From Allotamlana fucoidanivorans (GTDB lineage: Bacteria; Bacteroidota; Bacteroidia; Flavobacteriales; Flavobacteriaceae), in assembly GCF_045788535.1 (NCBI RefSeq), contig NZ_CP074074.1, positions 992,001-1,056,000 on the forward strand: 64,000 nt of DNA, written 5' to 3'. Below are positions 45,160 to 53,974 of this stretch, one piece after another (within the stretch, counting starts at the first letter, position 1; the number at the start of each line of letters is the position of its first letter). The notes under the pieces are model-generated. The model did no database searches. It was not told the DNA's origin and was given only the letters and a program-made list of their open reading frames with translations. A program made the translations under genes and the position numbers.

Positions 45160-46149
45160 ATGAAAGTAGCCGTTGTAGGTGCCACAGGAATGGTTGGCGA
45201 GGTGATGTTAAAAGTTCTTGCAGAACGTAATTTTCCAGTAACGGAATTAATTCCAGTTGCTTCTGAAAGATCTGTTGGAAAAACCATAACGTACAAAGGA
45301 AACGATTATAAAGTTGTAGGCTTAGAAACTGCTGTTGCTATGCGTCCTGATATTGCTTTGTTTTCAGCGGGTGGCGATACCTCATTAGAATGGGCGCCTA
45401 AATTTGCCGAAGTTGGCACTACTGTGGTTGACAACTCTTCTGCTTGGCGTATGGATCCTTCAAAAAAATTAGTTGTTCCTGAAATTAATGCCTCCGAATT
45501 AACTAAAGAAGATAAAATCATTGCAAACCCTAACTGTTCAACAATTCAGTTGGTTATGGCTTTGGCTCCACTTCATAAAGCTTACACCATGAAACGTGTT
45601 ATTGTATCTACATACCAATCGGTTTCTGGTACTGGTGTTAAGGCGGTAAGACAATTAGAAAATGAAATTGCTGGTATTGAAGGTGAAATGGCTTATCCTT
45701 ACCCTATAGGAAGAAACGCGCTACCACATTGTGACGTGTTTCAAGATAATGGGTATACCAAAGAAGAAATGAAATTGGCTAGAGAGCCTCAAAAAATATT
45801 AAACGACAATACGTTTTCGGTATCAGCCACTGCAGTTAGGATTCCAACGGCTGGAGGTCATTCGGAATCGGTAAATGTAGAGTTTGAAAAAGATTTTGAT
45901 TTGTCTGAGGTTCGTAAGTTATTAAGTCAAACACCTGGTGTGGTGGTTCAAGATAACACAGACACAAACACCTACCCTATGCCTATTTATGCACATGATA
46001 AAGACGAGGTTTTTGTTGGAAGAATACGAAGAGATGAAACGCAACCCAACACACTTAACATGTGGATTGTAGCGGATAACCTAAGAAAAGGTGCCGCAAC
46101 TAATACCATTCAAATTGCGGAGTATTTAATTGAAAATGAATTAGTGTAG
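45160..46149 (+). CDS. asd: Aspartate-semialdehyde dehydrogenase
   Basis: NADP-dependent enzyme at the branch to lysine, methionine and threonine; 329 residues. The nucleotide motif is VGATGMVGEVML, the catalytic cysteine is Cys126 in ANPNCSTIQ, and RIPTAGGHSESV contains the substrate-binding arginine and the catalytic histidine region. It has its own promoter and terminator. Confidence 0.96.
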   Translation: MKVAVVGATGMVGEVMLKVLAERNFPVTELIPVASERSVGKTITYKGNDYKVVGLETAVAMRPDIALFSAGGDTSLEWAPKFAEVGTTVVDNSSAWRMDPSKKLVVPEINASELTKEDKIIANPNCSTIQLVMALAPLHKAYTMKRVIVSTYQSVSGTGVKAVRQLENEIAGIEGEMAYPYPIGRNALPHCDVFQDNGYTKEEMKLAREPQKILNDNTFSVSATAVRIPTAGGHSESVNVEFEKDFDLSEVRKLLSQTPGVVVQDNTDTNTYPMPIYAHDKDEVFVGRIRRDETQPNTLNMWIVADNLRKGAATNTIQIAEYLIENELV

Positions 46150-46175
46150 ATTTGAAATCTTAAGTTATATTTAAC

Positions 46176-46207
46176 AAACTCCTGTTTAACCAAGCAGGAG
46201 TTTTTTT
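46176..46207 (+). terminator. Terminator after asd
   Basis: A 9-bp stem AAACTCCTG/CAGGAGTTT at 46176-46184 and 46195-46203 with T7, 27 nt after the asd stop. Confidence 0.88.
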
Positions 46208-46210
46208 ATG

Positions 46211-46218
46211 TATTTTTG
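46211..46218 (+). promoter_or_regulatory. Putative -7 box of the prolyl oligopeptidase gene
   Basis: TATTTTTG directly follows the asd terminator and lies 23 nt before ATG 46241. This favours ATG 46241 over the earlier in-frame ATG at 46208. Confidence 0.5.
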
Positions 46219-46240
46219 TTCTTTATTATTCTCCCCAATT

Positions 46241-48397
46241 ATGACAAAAATACACCTCTACAGCTTAAGCCTGTTTTTCTTGATTGCCTGTAAAAATGAC
46301 GTTCAACAAACAAAATTTACTCCTTTGAATTATCCAACGACAAAAACTGTTGATACCGTAAACACTTACTTTGGTGTTAATGTTAAAGATCCTTACCGCT
46401 GGCTGGAAGATGATAGAAGTAAAGAAACAGAAGCCTGGGTTGTAGCCCAAAACCAAGTGACATACAATTACCTTGACCAGATTCCGTTTAGGGTCGCCCT
46501 CAAAGATAGATTATCAAAACTATGGAATTTTGAAAAGCGAAGCGCTCCTTTTAAAGAAGGTGATTATACGTATTTTTCAAAAAATGATGGTTTACAAAAC
46601 CAAGATGTATATTACAGAACAAAAGAGGGCTCTGAGCCTGAAGTATTTTTAGATCCCAATACATTGTCAACGGATGGCACTGTATCTTTAGATGCCTTAA
46701 GTTTCTCAAAAAATGGCGAAATATTAGCGTATTCTATTTCTGAAGGTGGTAGTGATTGGCGCAAAATTTTGGTTATGGATACCAAAACCAAAAAAATTAC
46801 TGAAGACACTATTACAGATGTAAAATTTACGCGAATTTCTTGGTATAAAAACGAAGGATTCTATTATTCAAGCTATGATAAACCTAACGGTAGCGAACTT
46901 TCGGCCAAAACAGATCAACACAAAGTGTATTACCATAAATTAGGCACGTCTCAAAAGGATGATGTTTTAATTTATGGAGGAACACCAGAAGAAAAACACC
47001 GCTATATTTATGCTTTTGTTTCTGAAGATGATCGGTTTTTAATCCTTACGCCCAAAATCTCTACCTCAGGAAACAAGTTGCTTATTAAGGACCTCAATAA
47101 ACCAGATAGTAATTTTACCACTATTTTAGATCACGCTAATAGTGATACTTCGGTTTTAAGTAATGATGGCAACAAGCTATTTTTAGTAACAAATTTAAAC
47201 GCACCAAATAAAAAAATAGTGTCAGTTGACGCATCAAATCCTACACCTGAGCATTGGGTTGATGTTCTACCTGAAACGGAATATGTATTAACCGCAACAA
47301 AAGGAGGCGGCTATATATTTGCGCATTACATGGTTGATGCACTTTCAAAAGTTATGCAGTACAATTATGATGGGACATTGGTGAGGGACATTCAACTTCC
47401 TGGACTTGGAACCGCAAGTGGTTTTGGAACAAAGAAAGATGAAAAGATAGATTACTTTAATTTCACTAACTATAAAACCCCAACAAGTATTTATACATTT
47501 AATATGGACACTGGTGAGGTGAGCTTAAACTGGCAACCAGACATAGCTTTTAATAGTGACGAGTATGAAAGTAATCAAATTTTTTACACCTCAAAAGATG
47601 GCACTAAAGTACCCATGCTCATTACACACAAAAAAGGGGTGGCGCTTAACGGTAAAAACCCAACAATTCTTTATGGTTACGGCGGATTCAACGTGAGCTT
47701 AACACCTACTTTTAGCATTGCAAATGCGGTATGGATGGAACAGGGTGGTATATTGGCTATTCCTAACTTACGCGGTGGCGGCGAATATGGTAAAAAATGG
47801 CATGATGCTGGCACTAAAATGCAAAAACAAAATGTGTTTGACGACTTTATCGCTGCAGGAGAATATCTCATAAAAAACAAGTATACATCACATGATTATT
47901 TAGCCATTCGTGGCGGATCAAACGGAGGTTTGCTAGTAGGGGCTGTTATGACACAAAGACCAGATTTGGCTAAGGTGGCTTTGCCTGCTGTTGGTGTTTT
48001 AGATATGCTACGGTATCACACATTTACCGCAGGAGCTGGCTGGGCTTATGATTATGGTACCGTAGATGACAGCAAAGCTATGTTTGACTATTTAAAAGGG
48101 TATTCGCCTGTTCATAATGTAAAATCGGGCGTAGATTATCCCGCTACTTTAATAACAACTGGCGATCATGATGATAGAGTAGTACCAGCGCATAGCTTTA
48201 AATTTGCTGCAGAACTACAAAGTAAACATAACGGAAATAACCCAACATTAATTAGAATTGAAACCGATGCAGGTCATGGGGCAGGCACCCCTGTGAGTAA
48301 AATAATTGACCTGTATGCTGATATATTTGGATTTACACTTTATAATATGGGATATGAGGTGTTACCTAGCAAAACAGATAAAAAACTAAATGGATAA
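46241..48397 (+). CDS. Prolyl oligopeptidase family serine peptidase, lipoprotein
   Basis: S9A peptidase cutting after proline in oligopeptides. ATG 46241 gives 718 residues and an N-terminus of MTKIHLYSLSLFFLIACKND, where LIAC is a good lipobox; it is therefore probably membrane-anchored in the periplasm. The seven-bladed propeller covers about residues 60-420. The catalytic serine is in RGGSNGGLLVG, the aspartate in TGDHDDRVVP, and the histidine in DAGHGAGT. Upstream ATG at 46208 overlaps the promoter and is rejected. Confidence 0.94.
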   Translation: MTKIHLYSLSLFFLIACKNDVQQTKFTPLNYPTTKTVDTVNTYFGVNVKDPYRWLEDDRSKETEAWVVAQNQVTYNYLDQIPFRVALKDRLSKLWNFEKRSAPFKEGDYTYFSKNDGLQNQDVYYRTKEGSEPEVFLDPNTLSTDGTVSLDALSFSKNGEILAYSISEGGSDWRKILVMDTKTKKITEDTITDVKFTRISWYKNEGFYYSSYDKPNGSELSAKTDQHKVYYHKLGTSQKDDVLIYGGTPEEKHRYIYAFVSEDDRFLILTPKISTSGNKLLIKDLNKPDSNFTTILDHANSDTSVLSNDGNKLFLVTNLNAPNKKIVSVDASNPTPEHWVDVLPETEYVLTATKGGGYIFAHYMVDALSKVMQYNYDGTLVRDIQLPGLGTASGFGTKKDEKIDYFNFTNYKTPTSIYTFNMDTGEVSLNWQPDIAFNSDEYESNQIFYTSKDGTKVPMLITHKKGVALNGKNPTILYGYGGFNVSLTPTFSIANAVWMEQGGILAIPNLRGGGEYGKKWHDAGTKMQKQNVFDDFIAAGEYLIKNKYTSHDYLAIRGGSNGGLLVGAVMTQRPDLAKVALPAVGVLDMLRYHTFTAGAGWAYDYGTVDDSKAMFDYLKGYSPVHNVKSGVDYPATLITTGDHDDRVVPAHSFKFAAELQSKHNGNNPTLIRIETDAGHGAGTPVSKIIDLYADIFGFTLYNMGYEVLPSKTDKKLNG

Positions 48398-48469
48398 TAT
48401 GATATTCAAAACGGATAAAAACGCTCGTTTGCTGGTAGCGCTTTTTTTAATCAGCCATATTAAGCCCAC

Positions 48470-49384
48470 ATGCTACAGGTAAAAAACATATCTTTTTCGT
48501 ATTCAAAAAACGCCGTTTTAAACAATATTTCTTTCGAAGTAAAACAAGGGGAACACCTTGCTATTATTGGAGAAAGTGGATCTGGAAAAAGTACCTTACT
48601 TAAAATCCTATATGGAGAATATGATTTAAACCAAGGAGCGATTTACTGGAATAACTCTCAAATTTTAGGGCCTAAATTCAATCTTGTTATTGGATATGAC
48701 TTTATGAAATATGTAGCTCAAGAATTTGATTTGATGCCATACACAACTGTGGAAGAAAATATAGGCACCTTCTTGTCTAATTTTTTTCCTGAAGAAAAGG
48801 CCTTACGTACTCAAGAACTTATTAAAGTGGTGGAACTGGAAAACTATGCTCAGACCAAAGTAAAATTACTAAGTGGTGGGCAAAAACAGCGCGTTGCCCT
48901 AGCTAGAGCTCTAGCCAAGCAACCTGAAATTTTACTTTTAGATGAACCCTTTAGCCATATAGACAATTTTAAAAAGCAAAGCTTAAGACGAAAGGTTTTT
49001 AAATTTTTAAAAGAAAAAAACATTACTTGTATTGTCGCCACCCACGATAAAGAAGATGTACTAGGTTTTGCAGATAATATGATGGTTTTGCATGATCATA
49101 ACATCATGGCACATAACACACCAAACGTTTTATTTAAACACCCAAAAACACCACTAATTGCTTCTTTTTTTGGAGAGTTCAATATAATAAATAACACGAT
49201 TGTTTATGCCCACCAGCTAATTGTTATTAATGATACTACACATTTAAAAGCAACCGTAAAACAATGCTATTTTAAAGGAACATACTATCTTGTTGAAGCT
49301 CTGTTAAATCAAGACACTATTTTCTTTCAAAGTCATGCTCCCCTTAAAATTGCATCAGACGTGTTTTTAGAAATAAAAGAGTAA
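48470..49384 (+). CDS. ABC transporter ATP-binding protein
   Basis: A 304-residue ATPase: Walker A GESGSGKSTLLK (residues 34-45), signature LSGGQKQRVALARAL, Walker B LLLDEPFSHID, and the H-loop VATHDKED. A C-terminal segment of about 65 residues (after FFGEFNIIN) looks like a TOBE domain, as in PotA/CysA-type importers. No permease or binding-protein gene adjoins it, so the partner and substrate are unknown. Confidence 0.9.
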   Translation: MLQVKNISFSYSKNAVLNNISFEVKQGEHLAIIGESGSGKSTLLKILYGEYDLNQGAIYWNNSQILGPKFNLVIGYDFMKYVAQEFDLMPYTTVEENIGTFLSNFFPEEKALRTQELIKVVELENYAQTKVKLLSGGQKQRVALARALAKQPEILLLDEPFSHIDNFKKQSLRRKVFKFLKEKNITCIVATHDKEDVLGFADNMMVLHDHNIMAHNTPNVLFKHPKTPLIASFFGEFNIINNTIVYAHQLIVINDTTHLKATVKQCYFKGTYYLVEALLNQDTIFFQSHAPLKIASDVFLEIKE

Positions 49385-49587
49385 ATCGTTTTTAACCTGT
49401 TTTATTTGAACGGATAGATAGGCTACAATGATTTCATCTAGTCCGAAATTATCCCAAAATATGTTGCTCTTTTATAATTTCTATTTTATTAAAACACAAT
49501 TATCAACACAAGGAGTAAAAAAAGCAAAACCTTTTATGATTGGTGCTTTCCTTTGCCATTTTTCATAGACCAAGTTACCTATAATAC

Positions 49588-49941
49588 TTATTTCAAAAAC
49601 TTGTTCATATATATGTTGGATACTATTAGAATTCCCATAAGCGCAAGAAGTAAAAGCGTAATAAAAATGGAATCCTTATGTTTGATATGTGCAATTAAGG
49701 CTGTTATAAAAAATAACCCTACACCAGCATAAGCCCATTCTTTTAGTTGTAAAGAAGCTAACGGGATTAGTAATACTATTGCTGCTATCAATTTTAAAAC
49801 AGCAAGTTCTACCCTAAAAAAGTCGGGAAAACCTAAAGCTCTAATTCCTTGAATTGTACTTTTGCTTAATAGATAGCTATATGAGCTTAAGAAGAGGAAA
49901 GCTGATATTATTGCTGTTGAAGACCAATATATTACTTTCAT
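49588..49941 (-). CDS. DoxX-like family membrane protein
   Basis: A 117-residue inner-membrane protein with four hydrophobic segments and the DoxX-like RALGFPDFFRVELAVLKLIAA region. Function unknown; often linked to redox or quinone metabolism. It is 1 nt downstream of the SDR gene and completes the TetR-SDR-DoxX cassette. Confidence 0.85.
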   Translation of the reverse strand: MKVIYWSSTAIISAFLFLSSYSYLLSKSTIQGIRALGFPDFFRVELAVLKLIAAIVLLIPLASLQLKEWAYAGVGLFFITALIAHIKHKDSIFITLLLLALMGILIVSNIYMNKFLK

Positions 49942-49942
49942 A

Positions 49943-50803
49943 TTATAAGAAACTATCTTGTAATTGTTTCACTATTTTACGACCATCTCGATCAGCTTTT
50001 GTTTTTAACGCACAAAAATCTTCAGCCCATTGTGAAGTTCGAATTCTTAAGGGTGGATTTTCGTTTTGAGCAATACCTAAAGCAACTTCTGCCACTTCTA
50101 TTCCTGTTTGATACACTTGCTCTTTACTTTCATTTGCCCTTTTCTGGTTTCCTGCCATATATCTTTCAAATATTGGTAAGTATTCTCCTGCTGCAAATTG
50201 TCCTTCAAAAGATGTTTTTTCAATAGCGGAAGTCATAAATTCTGTAGCTATTCCTCCTGGTTCAATGCAAGTAATTTTGATAGAGAAGGCATCACTAACA
50301 TAGGTAGCAAGCCCTTCCATAAACCCTTCTACAGCAAATTTAGCACCGCAATATAATTCGTTAAAAGGTTGTCCTACTAAACCGCCAACAGAAGTTATAC
50401 TGATTATTTGACCAGATTTTTGTTTTCTCATATAAGGTAGTACCGCTTGTGTACAAAAAACTACACCGTGATAATTTACGTCAGTAACCCATCTAATCTC
50501 TTCTTCGGAAGCGTGTTCAGTAGTCTTAGCAAAACCAGCTCCGGCGTTGTTGACTAGTATATCTATTTTTCCATCTTTTTCTATAAGAGTTTTTACAGCT
50601 AATTCAATGGAATCCACTTTAGTTACGTCCAAGGGAAGTATCTCAATATTAAGCTTTTCTTCCTTAATCTTCTGTTTTAACTTGTCAGACTTTTTAAGAT
50701 TACGCATTGTTGCATAGACCTTATAGTTATTTTTTGCGAATAGAATAGCCATTTCAAATCCTACTCCTGTTGACGTTCCTGTAATTAATACGTTTTTTTT
50801 CAT
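49943..50803 (-). CDS. SDR family oxidoreductase
   Basis: A 286-residue short-chain dehydrogenase. The dinucleotide motif is TGTSTGVG (8-15), NNAG follows near 85, and the catalytic residues are Ser138, Tyr151 and Lys155 (YCGAK). The substrate is unknown. A 16-bp palindrome immediately upstream suggests control by the TetR gene at 50853. Confidence 0.92.
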   Translation of the reverse strand: MKKNVLITGTSTGVGFEMAILFAKNNYKVYATMRNLKKSDKLKQKIKEEKLNIEILPLDVTKVDSIELAVKTLIEKDGKIDILVNNAGAGFAKTTEHASEEEIRWVTDVNYHGVVFCTQAVLPYMRKQKSGQIISITSVGGLVGQPFNELYCGAKFAVEGFMEGLATYVSDAFSIKITCIEPGGIATEFMTSAIEKTSFEGQFAAGEYLPIFERYMAGNQKRANESKEQVYQTGIEVAEVALGIAQNENPPLRIRTSQWAEDFCALKTKADRDGRKIVKQLQDSFL

Positions 50804-50817
50804 AATTGCTATTTATA

Positions 50818-50833
50818 GAATGAATATTCATTC
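50818..50833 (-). promoter_or_regulatory. Palindromic operator upstream of the SDR gene
   Basis: GAATGAATATTCATTC is a perfect 16-bp palindrome in the 49 bp between tetR and the SDR start. Its size and symmetry fit a TetR-family operator. Confidence 0.6.
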
Positions 50834-50852
50834 CAATTTTTTTCTAAATTTT

Positions 50853-51404
50853 TTATTCTTTGATAGCGTCCCAAACCATTATCACTTGATTTTCAAGTGA
50901 GGTTTGATTCTTCTCTGTTTGATTATAATACCATCTTAAATAGGATAAAATGGCACCCCCTATAAACATCAAAATTTCTTCAATGTCAATGTTTTTAATA
51001 ATACGTTGTTGTTTTCCTAGCATTAAAAGTTCAAAAATAGGAGTTATGGCTTTCCTACCTTCTTCCTTGCTATTTTCCGTTATAATTGGAGAAGCTTGCA
51101 TTTGCTCCATAAACGCAAAATAATAGGAATTATCAATGAAAAATGTAACAGCAATAGTAAAATAGTTTTCAAATTGTGTTTTGATTGGTTTATTGGAATC
51201 AAAATTTTCAAAGAGTAAACTTTCTTGCTTTTTTATATCTGTATAAATTTCATTAATCAAAGCCTCTTTATTAGGGAAGTAGTTATAAATAGTCCCCATT
51301 CCTGTTGTCGCTGCCTTTCCAATAGCAGACATAGGTGTGTTATGTAGACCTTGCTCTGCAAGAATTTTAAGAGCCGAAGATAATATTCTTTGTTTTTTGT
51401 TCAC
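50853..51404 (-). CDS. TetR/AcrR family transcriptional regulator
   Basis: A 183-residue repressor: N-terminal helix-turn-helix (ILSSALKILAEQGL, TTGMGTIYNYFPNKEALI) and a helical ligand domain. It is the upstream gene of the SDR-DoxX pair on the same strand. Near-palindromes lie before it (51425-51440) and before the SDR gene (50818-50833), so it probably represses both itself and the cassette. The inducer is unknown. Confidence 0.92.
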   Translation of the reverse strand: MNKKQRILSSALKILAEQGLHNTPMSAIGKAATTGMGTIYNYFPNKEALINEIYTDIKKQESLLFENFDSNKPIKTQFENYFTIAVTFFIDNSYYFAFMEQMQASPIITENSKEEGRKAITPIFELLMLGKQQRIIKNIDIEEILMFIGGAILSYLRWYYNQTEKNQTSLENQVIMVWDAIKE

Positions 51405-51424
51405 TGTACAAATATATAAAATTC

Positions 51425-51440
51425 TGGAACATATATTCCA
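51425..51440 (-). promoter_or_regulatory. Candidate TetR auto-operator
   Basis: TGGAACATATATTCCA is palindromic except for one pair of positions and lies 21 nt upstream of the tetR start. It differs in half-site from the SDR operator, so recognition by the same protein is only likely, not shown. Confidence 0.45.
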
Positions 51441-51549
51441 ATTTTACAATTTTTTAAAATTCGTTGTTATTTATATGTTGCGGGTAATACCACAACAAAA
51501 ACTCTGAATCTTAATACTTAATACTGTTCTACACCGTCCTTCAGGCTAT

Positions 51550-52014
51550 TTAAAACACATTCGTTATGGTAAAAGCATGATTTCTAAAATCAATTCTATC
51601 CCCTAGTTGTTTTGAAATAAGCAGTTTTGCTATAGGTGTGGAAGGAGAAATCGCATAAAATGTTTGCCCCTCTATTGCAATGGTTCCAGCACTAATGCTT
51701 ATAAAATAATTGGCTTGTGTTGTACATACTACCGCGCCTAAGACCACTGTATTACATGCTTTTGTTGTATTAACTTTTGCAAGTACGCTATTTAACTTCT
51801 TTATTTCGGCTAATTGATGGCCAACCTTTTCTCGTTCTAATTGTAGCATAGCACGTCCTGTTTCATGTTTATCTCCAGCTGTGCTCTTAGTTTCAGAATT
51901 TAATGCCTCTTGAAGGTCTTGAATAGTATGTTGAATAGCCAGACGCCTATCTTCAACAAACTTACAACAGAACCGATACAACTCTTGCTTGAGCTTTAAA
52001 TTATTGTTCGTCAT
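51550..52014 (-). CDS. GreA/GreB C-terminal-like protein
   Basis: A 154-residue protein. The N-terminal half is helical and charged (KQELYRFCCKFVEDRR, LQLEREKVGHQL); the C-terminal half (GAVVCTTQANYFISISAGTI, FYAISPSTPIAKLLISKQLG) resembles the C-terminal FKBP-like domain of GreA. It lacks a recognisable acidic coiled-coil tip of true GreA, so RNA-polymerase binding is inferred only. It overlaps mtgA by 14 nt. Confidence 0.75.
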   Translation of the reverse strand: MTNNNLKLKQELYRFCCKFVEDRRLAIQHTIQDLQEALNSETKSTAGDKHETGRAMLQLEREKVGHQLAEIKKLNSVLAKVNTTKACNTVVLGAVVCTTQANYFISISAGTIAIEGQTFYAISPSTPIAKLLISKQLGDRIDFRNHAFTITNVF

Positions 52015-52693
52015 GTTTCACACGGTATTCTAGAGGTCCAAAATACCTCATTTGCCTTACAATCCATTGTTTTCTTGACTGAATATATTCTGAAGCAGGA
52101 TTAGCTTTATAAACTCTAGGATTTGGTAGAATAGCTGCTATGGCTGCGGCTTCATATTTTGTGAGTTTTTTAACTGACTTTTTAAACCAAAATTTTGAAG
52201 CCGCTTCTGCTCCGTAAACATAATTTCCCATCTCTACACTATTCAAATAAACCTCCATAATACGTTCTTTAGTCCAACACAGTTCAATTAAAAATGTAAA
52301 ATACACTTCAAGACCTTTTCTTAGCCAACTACGTTGTGGCCATAAAAACACGTTTTTTGCTGTTTGTTGACTTATGGTACTGGCTCCTTTTAATCGCTTA
52401 CCTTTTTTATTATAATCAAATGCTTTTTTTATCGCTGCAAAATCAAATCCTTTATGCTCTAAAAAATTTTGATCTTCACTACAAATTACAGCTAATTGAA
52501 GATCTTTTGAAATGTCTTCAATAGCCACCCAATCATGATATATACTTTTTTGACTGTTGGTTTCTAAGTATCGCATTACCATAAGTGGCGTTATTGGGAC
52601 AGGAACCCACTTAAAAATGAGAACCAGGCTTAATGACAATATCACGAACCATAATAATGTTTTAAAAATGCACCTAAAAATCCTTCTCATCAT
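52001..52693 (-). CDS. mtgA: Monofunctional peptidoglycan transglycosylase
   Basis: GT51 enzyme polymerising lipid II into glycan strands. The 230-residue protein has one N-terminal membrane helix (FVILSLSLVLIFKW) and the GT51 motifs CSEDQNFLEHKGFD (catalytic Glu73), KGASTISQQTAKN and RIMEVYLNSVEMG. It is preceded by an FAD oxidoreductase gene ending at the next base and overlaps the GreA-like gene, so the three genes are probably one transcript. Confidence 0.95.
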   Translation of the reverse strand: MMRRIFRCIFKTLLWFVILSLSLVLIFKWVPVPITPLMVMRYLETNSQKSIYHDWVAIEDISKDLQLAVICSEDQNFLEHKGFDFAAIKKAFDYNKKGKRLKGASTISQQTAKNVFLWPQRSWLRKGLEVYFTFLIELCWTKERIMEVYLNSVEMGNYVYGAEAASKFWFKKSVKKLTKYEAAAIAAILPNPRVYKANPASEYIQSRKQWIVRQMRYFGPLEYRVKHDEQ

Positions 52694-53809
52694 TCATGTA
52701 ATAAGATTAGCTAAATCTGCTCCTATTAAACCACCAATAGCAACACCCATACCTCCCAAACGCACCCCACAATATACACGATTGCCTAAAGGTTTAACAA
52801 TAGGTCTTTTTTGAGAGCCTAATCCCATAATGCCACTCCACCGTTGTTCAATTTCAAAAGGACGAGTTGGTAATATTACCGTTTTTAACAGGTGTTCTAA
52901 TTGGCTTTGAATTAACTCTGTTTCACCAAAATTAAAGGTTTCTTCCCCTTTAAAGTCGAGGTTTCGGCCGCCGCCAAGAAGTATTCTATTGTCAATATTT
53001 CTAAAATAATAATACCCTTCATCTAAATGAAAGCTTCCTTTTATGTTTAGATTAGGAATTTGTGTAGTAATCAACACTTGAGCTCTTGCTGGTTTAACCT
53101 TCTCTTGTATTAATTGGGAGGTAAATCCGTTTGTTGCAATGAGTAATTTTGAAGCAGATAGCGTGCATAAATTCGTTTCAATATGAACAGCGTTCTGGTC
53201 TTCTGAAAACGCTTTCACTTCAATGCTATTTAGAATTTTTACACCCATTACTTGCACTTTATGCAGCAAAGCCTCCATCATGCACCCCGTATCAATTTGT
53301 CCTTCAAACGGGTTAAAAATATTATGTTCTTGAATATTTTGAAACTTGAAAATATTAGATTTTACACTAAACACATTATCTTTAAAAACAGGTTTTAGTA
53401 ATATATTTATTTCTTCTTTTTTTGATAAACACGTTTCATACAATTCTGGAGAGGTTTTGGCAAATAACTCATAACCACCAAATTGTTGATACCGTATAGC
53501 TGTATCGCCCAAGGTTTTCCTTAATATAGTTAACCCCTCAACCCTTTGGGTTACAAGTTTGATAACCTCATCTTCTGAATGCGATTTTAAGTCATTTAAT
53601 AGTTCACTTAAACTACCAAAGCAAGCAAATCCAGCATTTTTTGTACTAGCACCTTGAGGCAGAATGCCTTTTTCTAACACTAAAATTTTTGATTTCGGGT
53701 AGCGTAATTTAAGTTGTAATGCACAGCTTAAACCTACAATGCCACTACCAACAATACAAAAATCTATATGGCTTAACCACGATTTAATGTCCCAATAGGA
53801 TAGCTTCAT
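52694..53809 (-). CDS. NAD(P)/FAD-dependent oxidoreductase (DAO family)
   Basis: A 371-residue flavoprotein of the D-amino acid oxidase superfamily. The FAD motif is IVGSGIVGLSCALQL, followed by GASTKNAGFACFG, and the C-terminal SGIMGLGSQKRPIV and GVRLGGMGVAIG. The substrate is unknown. It is the first gene of a unit with mtgA and the GreA-like gene. Confidence 0.9.
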   Translation of the reverse strand: MKLSYWDIKSWLSHIDFCIVGSGIVGLSCALQLKLRYPKSKILVLEKGILPQGASTKNAGFACFGSLSELLNDLKSHSEDEVIKLVTQRVEGLTILRKTLGDTAIRYQQFGGYELFAKTSPELYETCLSKKEEINILLKPVFKDNVFSVKSNIFKFQNIQEHNIFNPFEGQIDTGCMMEALLHKVQVMGVKILNSIEVKAFSEDQNAVHIETNLCTLSASKLLIATNGFTSQLIQEKVKPARAQVLITTQIPNLNIKGSFHLDEGYYYFRNIDNRILLGGGRNLDFKGEETFNFGETELIQSQLEHLLKTVILPTRPFEIEQRWSGIMGLGSQKRPIVKPLGNRVYCGVRLGGMGVAIGGLIGADLANLIT

Positions 53810-53839
53810 GTTGCTAATTTAAGGTTTTCTAATACACAA

Positions 53840-53925
53840 AAGTTGTGTTAAGGATAGAAGCGGCATCCTTTTTTAAGGCACGAGAAAAAGATATAGCGGA
53901 TAGCCTGACTTTTGCTTTTCTGCAA
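53840..53925 (-). repeat. Imperfect intergenic palindromic element, copy B
   Basis: Read on the minus strand: GTCAGGCTATCCGC, a CTTTTTC-type tract, CGTGCC, AAAAAAGGATGCCGCTTC and ATCCTTAACAC. This is the same order as copy A at 35192-35300 (GTCGGGCT, CTTTTTTGTG, CACAAAAAGAGCTTC, ATCCCTAACGC). It lies between the oxidoreductase and accC genes. Truncation at the outer end makes it shorter than copy A. Confidence 0.45.
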
Positions 53926-53934
53926 AAGTAACAC

Positions 53935-53968
53935 CATAAAAAAACTCCGAATTAAATTTCGGAGTTTT
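53935..53968 (-). terminator. Terminator after accC
   Basis: An 11-bp stem AAAACTCCGAA/TTCGGAGTTTT (53941-53951 with 53958-53968) and a T run on the minus strand, beginning 6 nt beyond the accC stop. Confidence 0.88.
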
Positions 53969-53974
53969 ATGTGT

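Noticed and set aside
48418..48448. Terminator after the prolyl oligopeptidase gene
   Set aside because: A T7 run follows AGCGC, but the stem with ACGCT is only about four to five bases with a long loop, too weak to annotate.
49385..49587. Gene between ABC ATPase and DoxX
   Set aside because: Two hundred bases without a plausible start or conserved frame on either strand.
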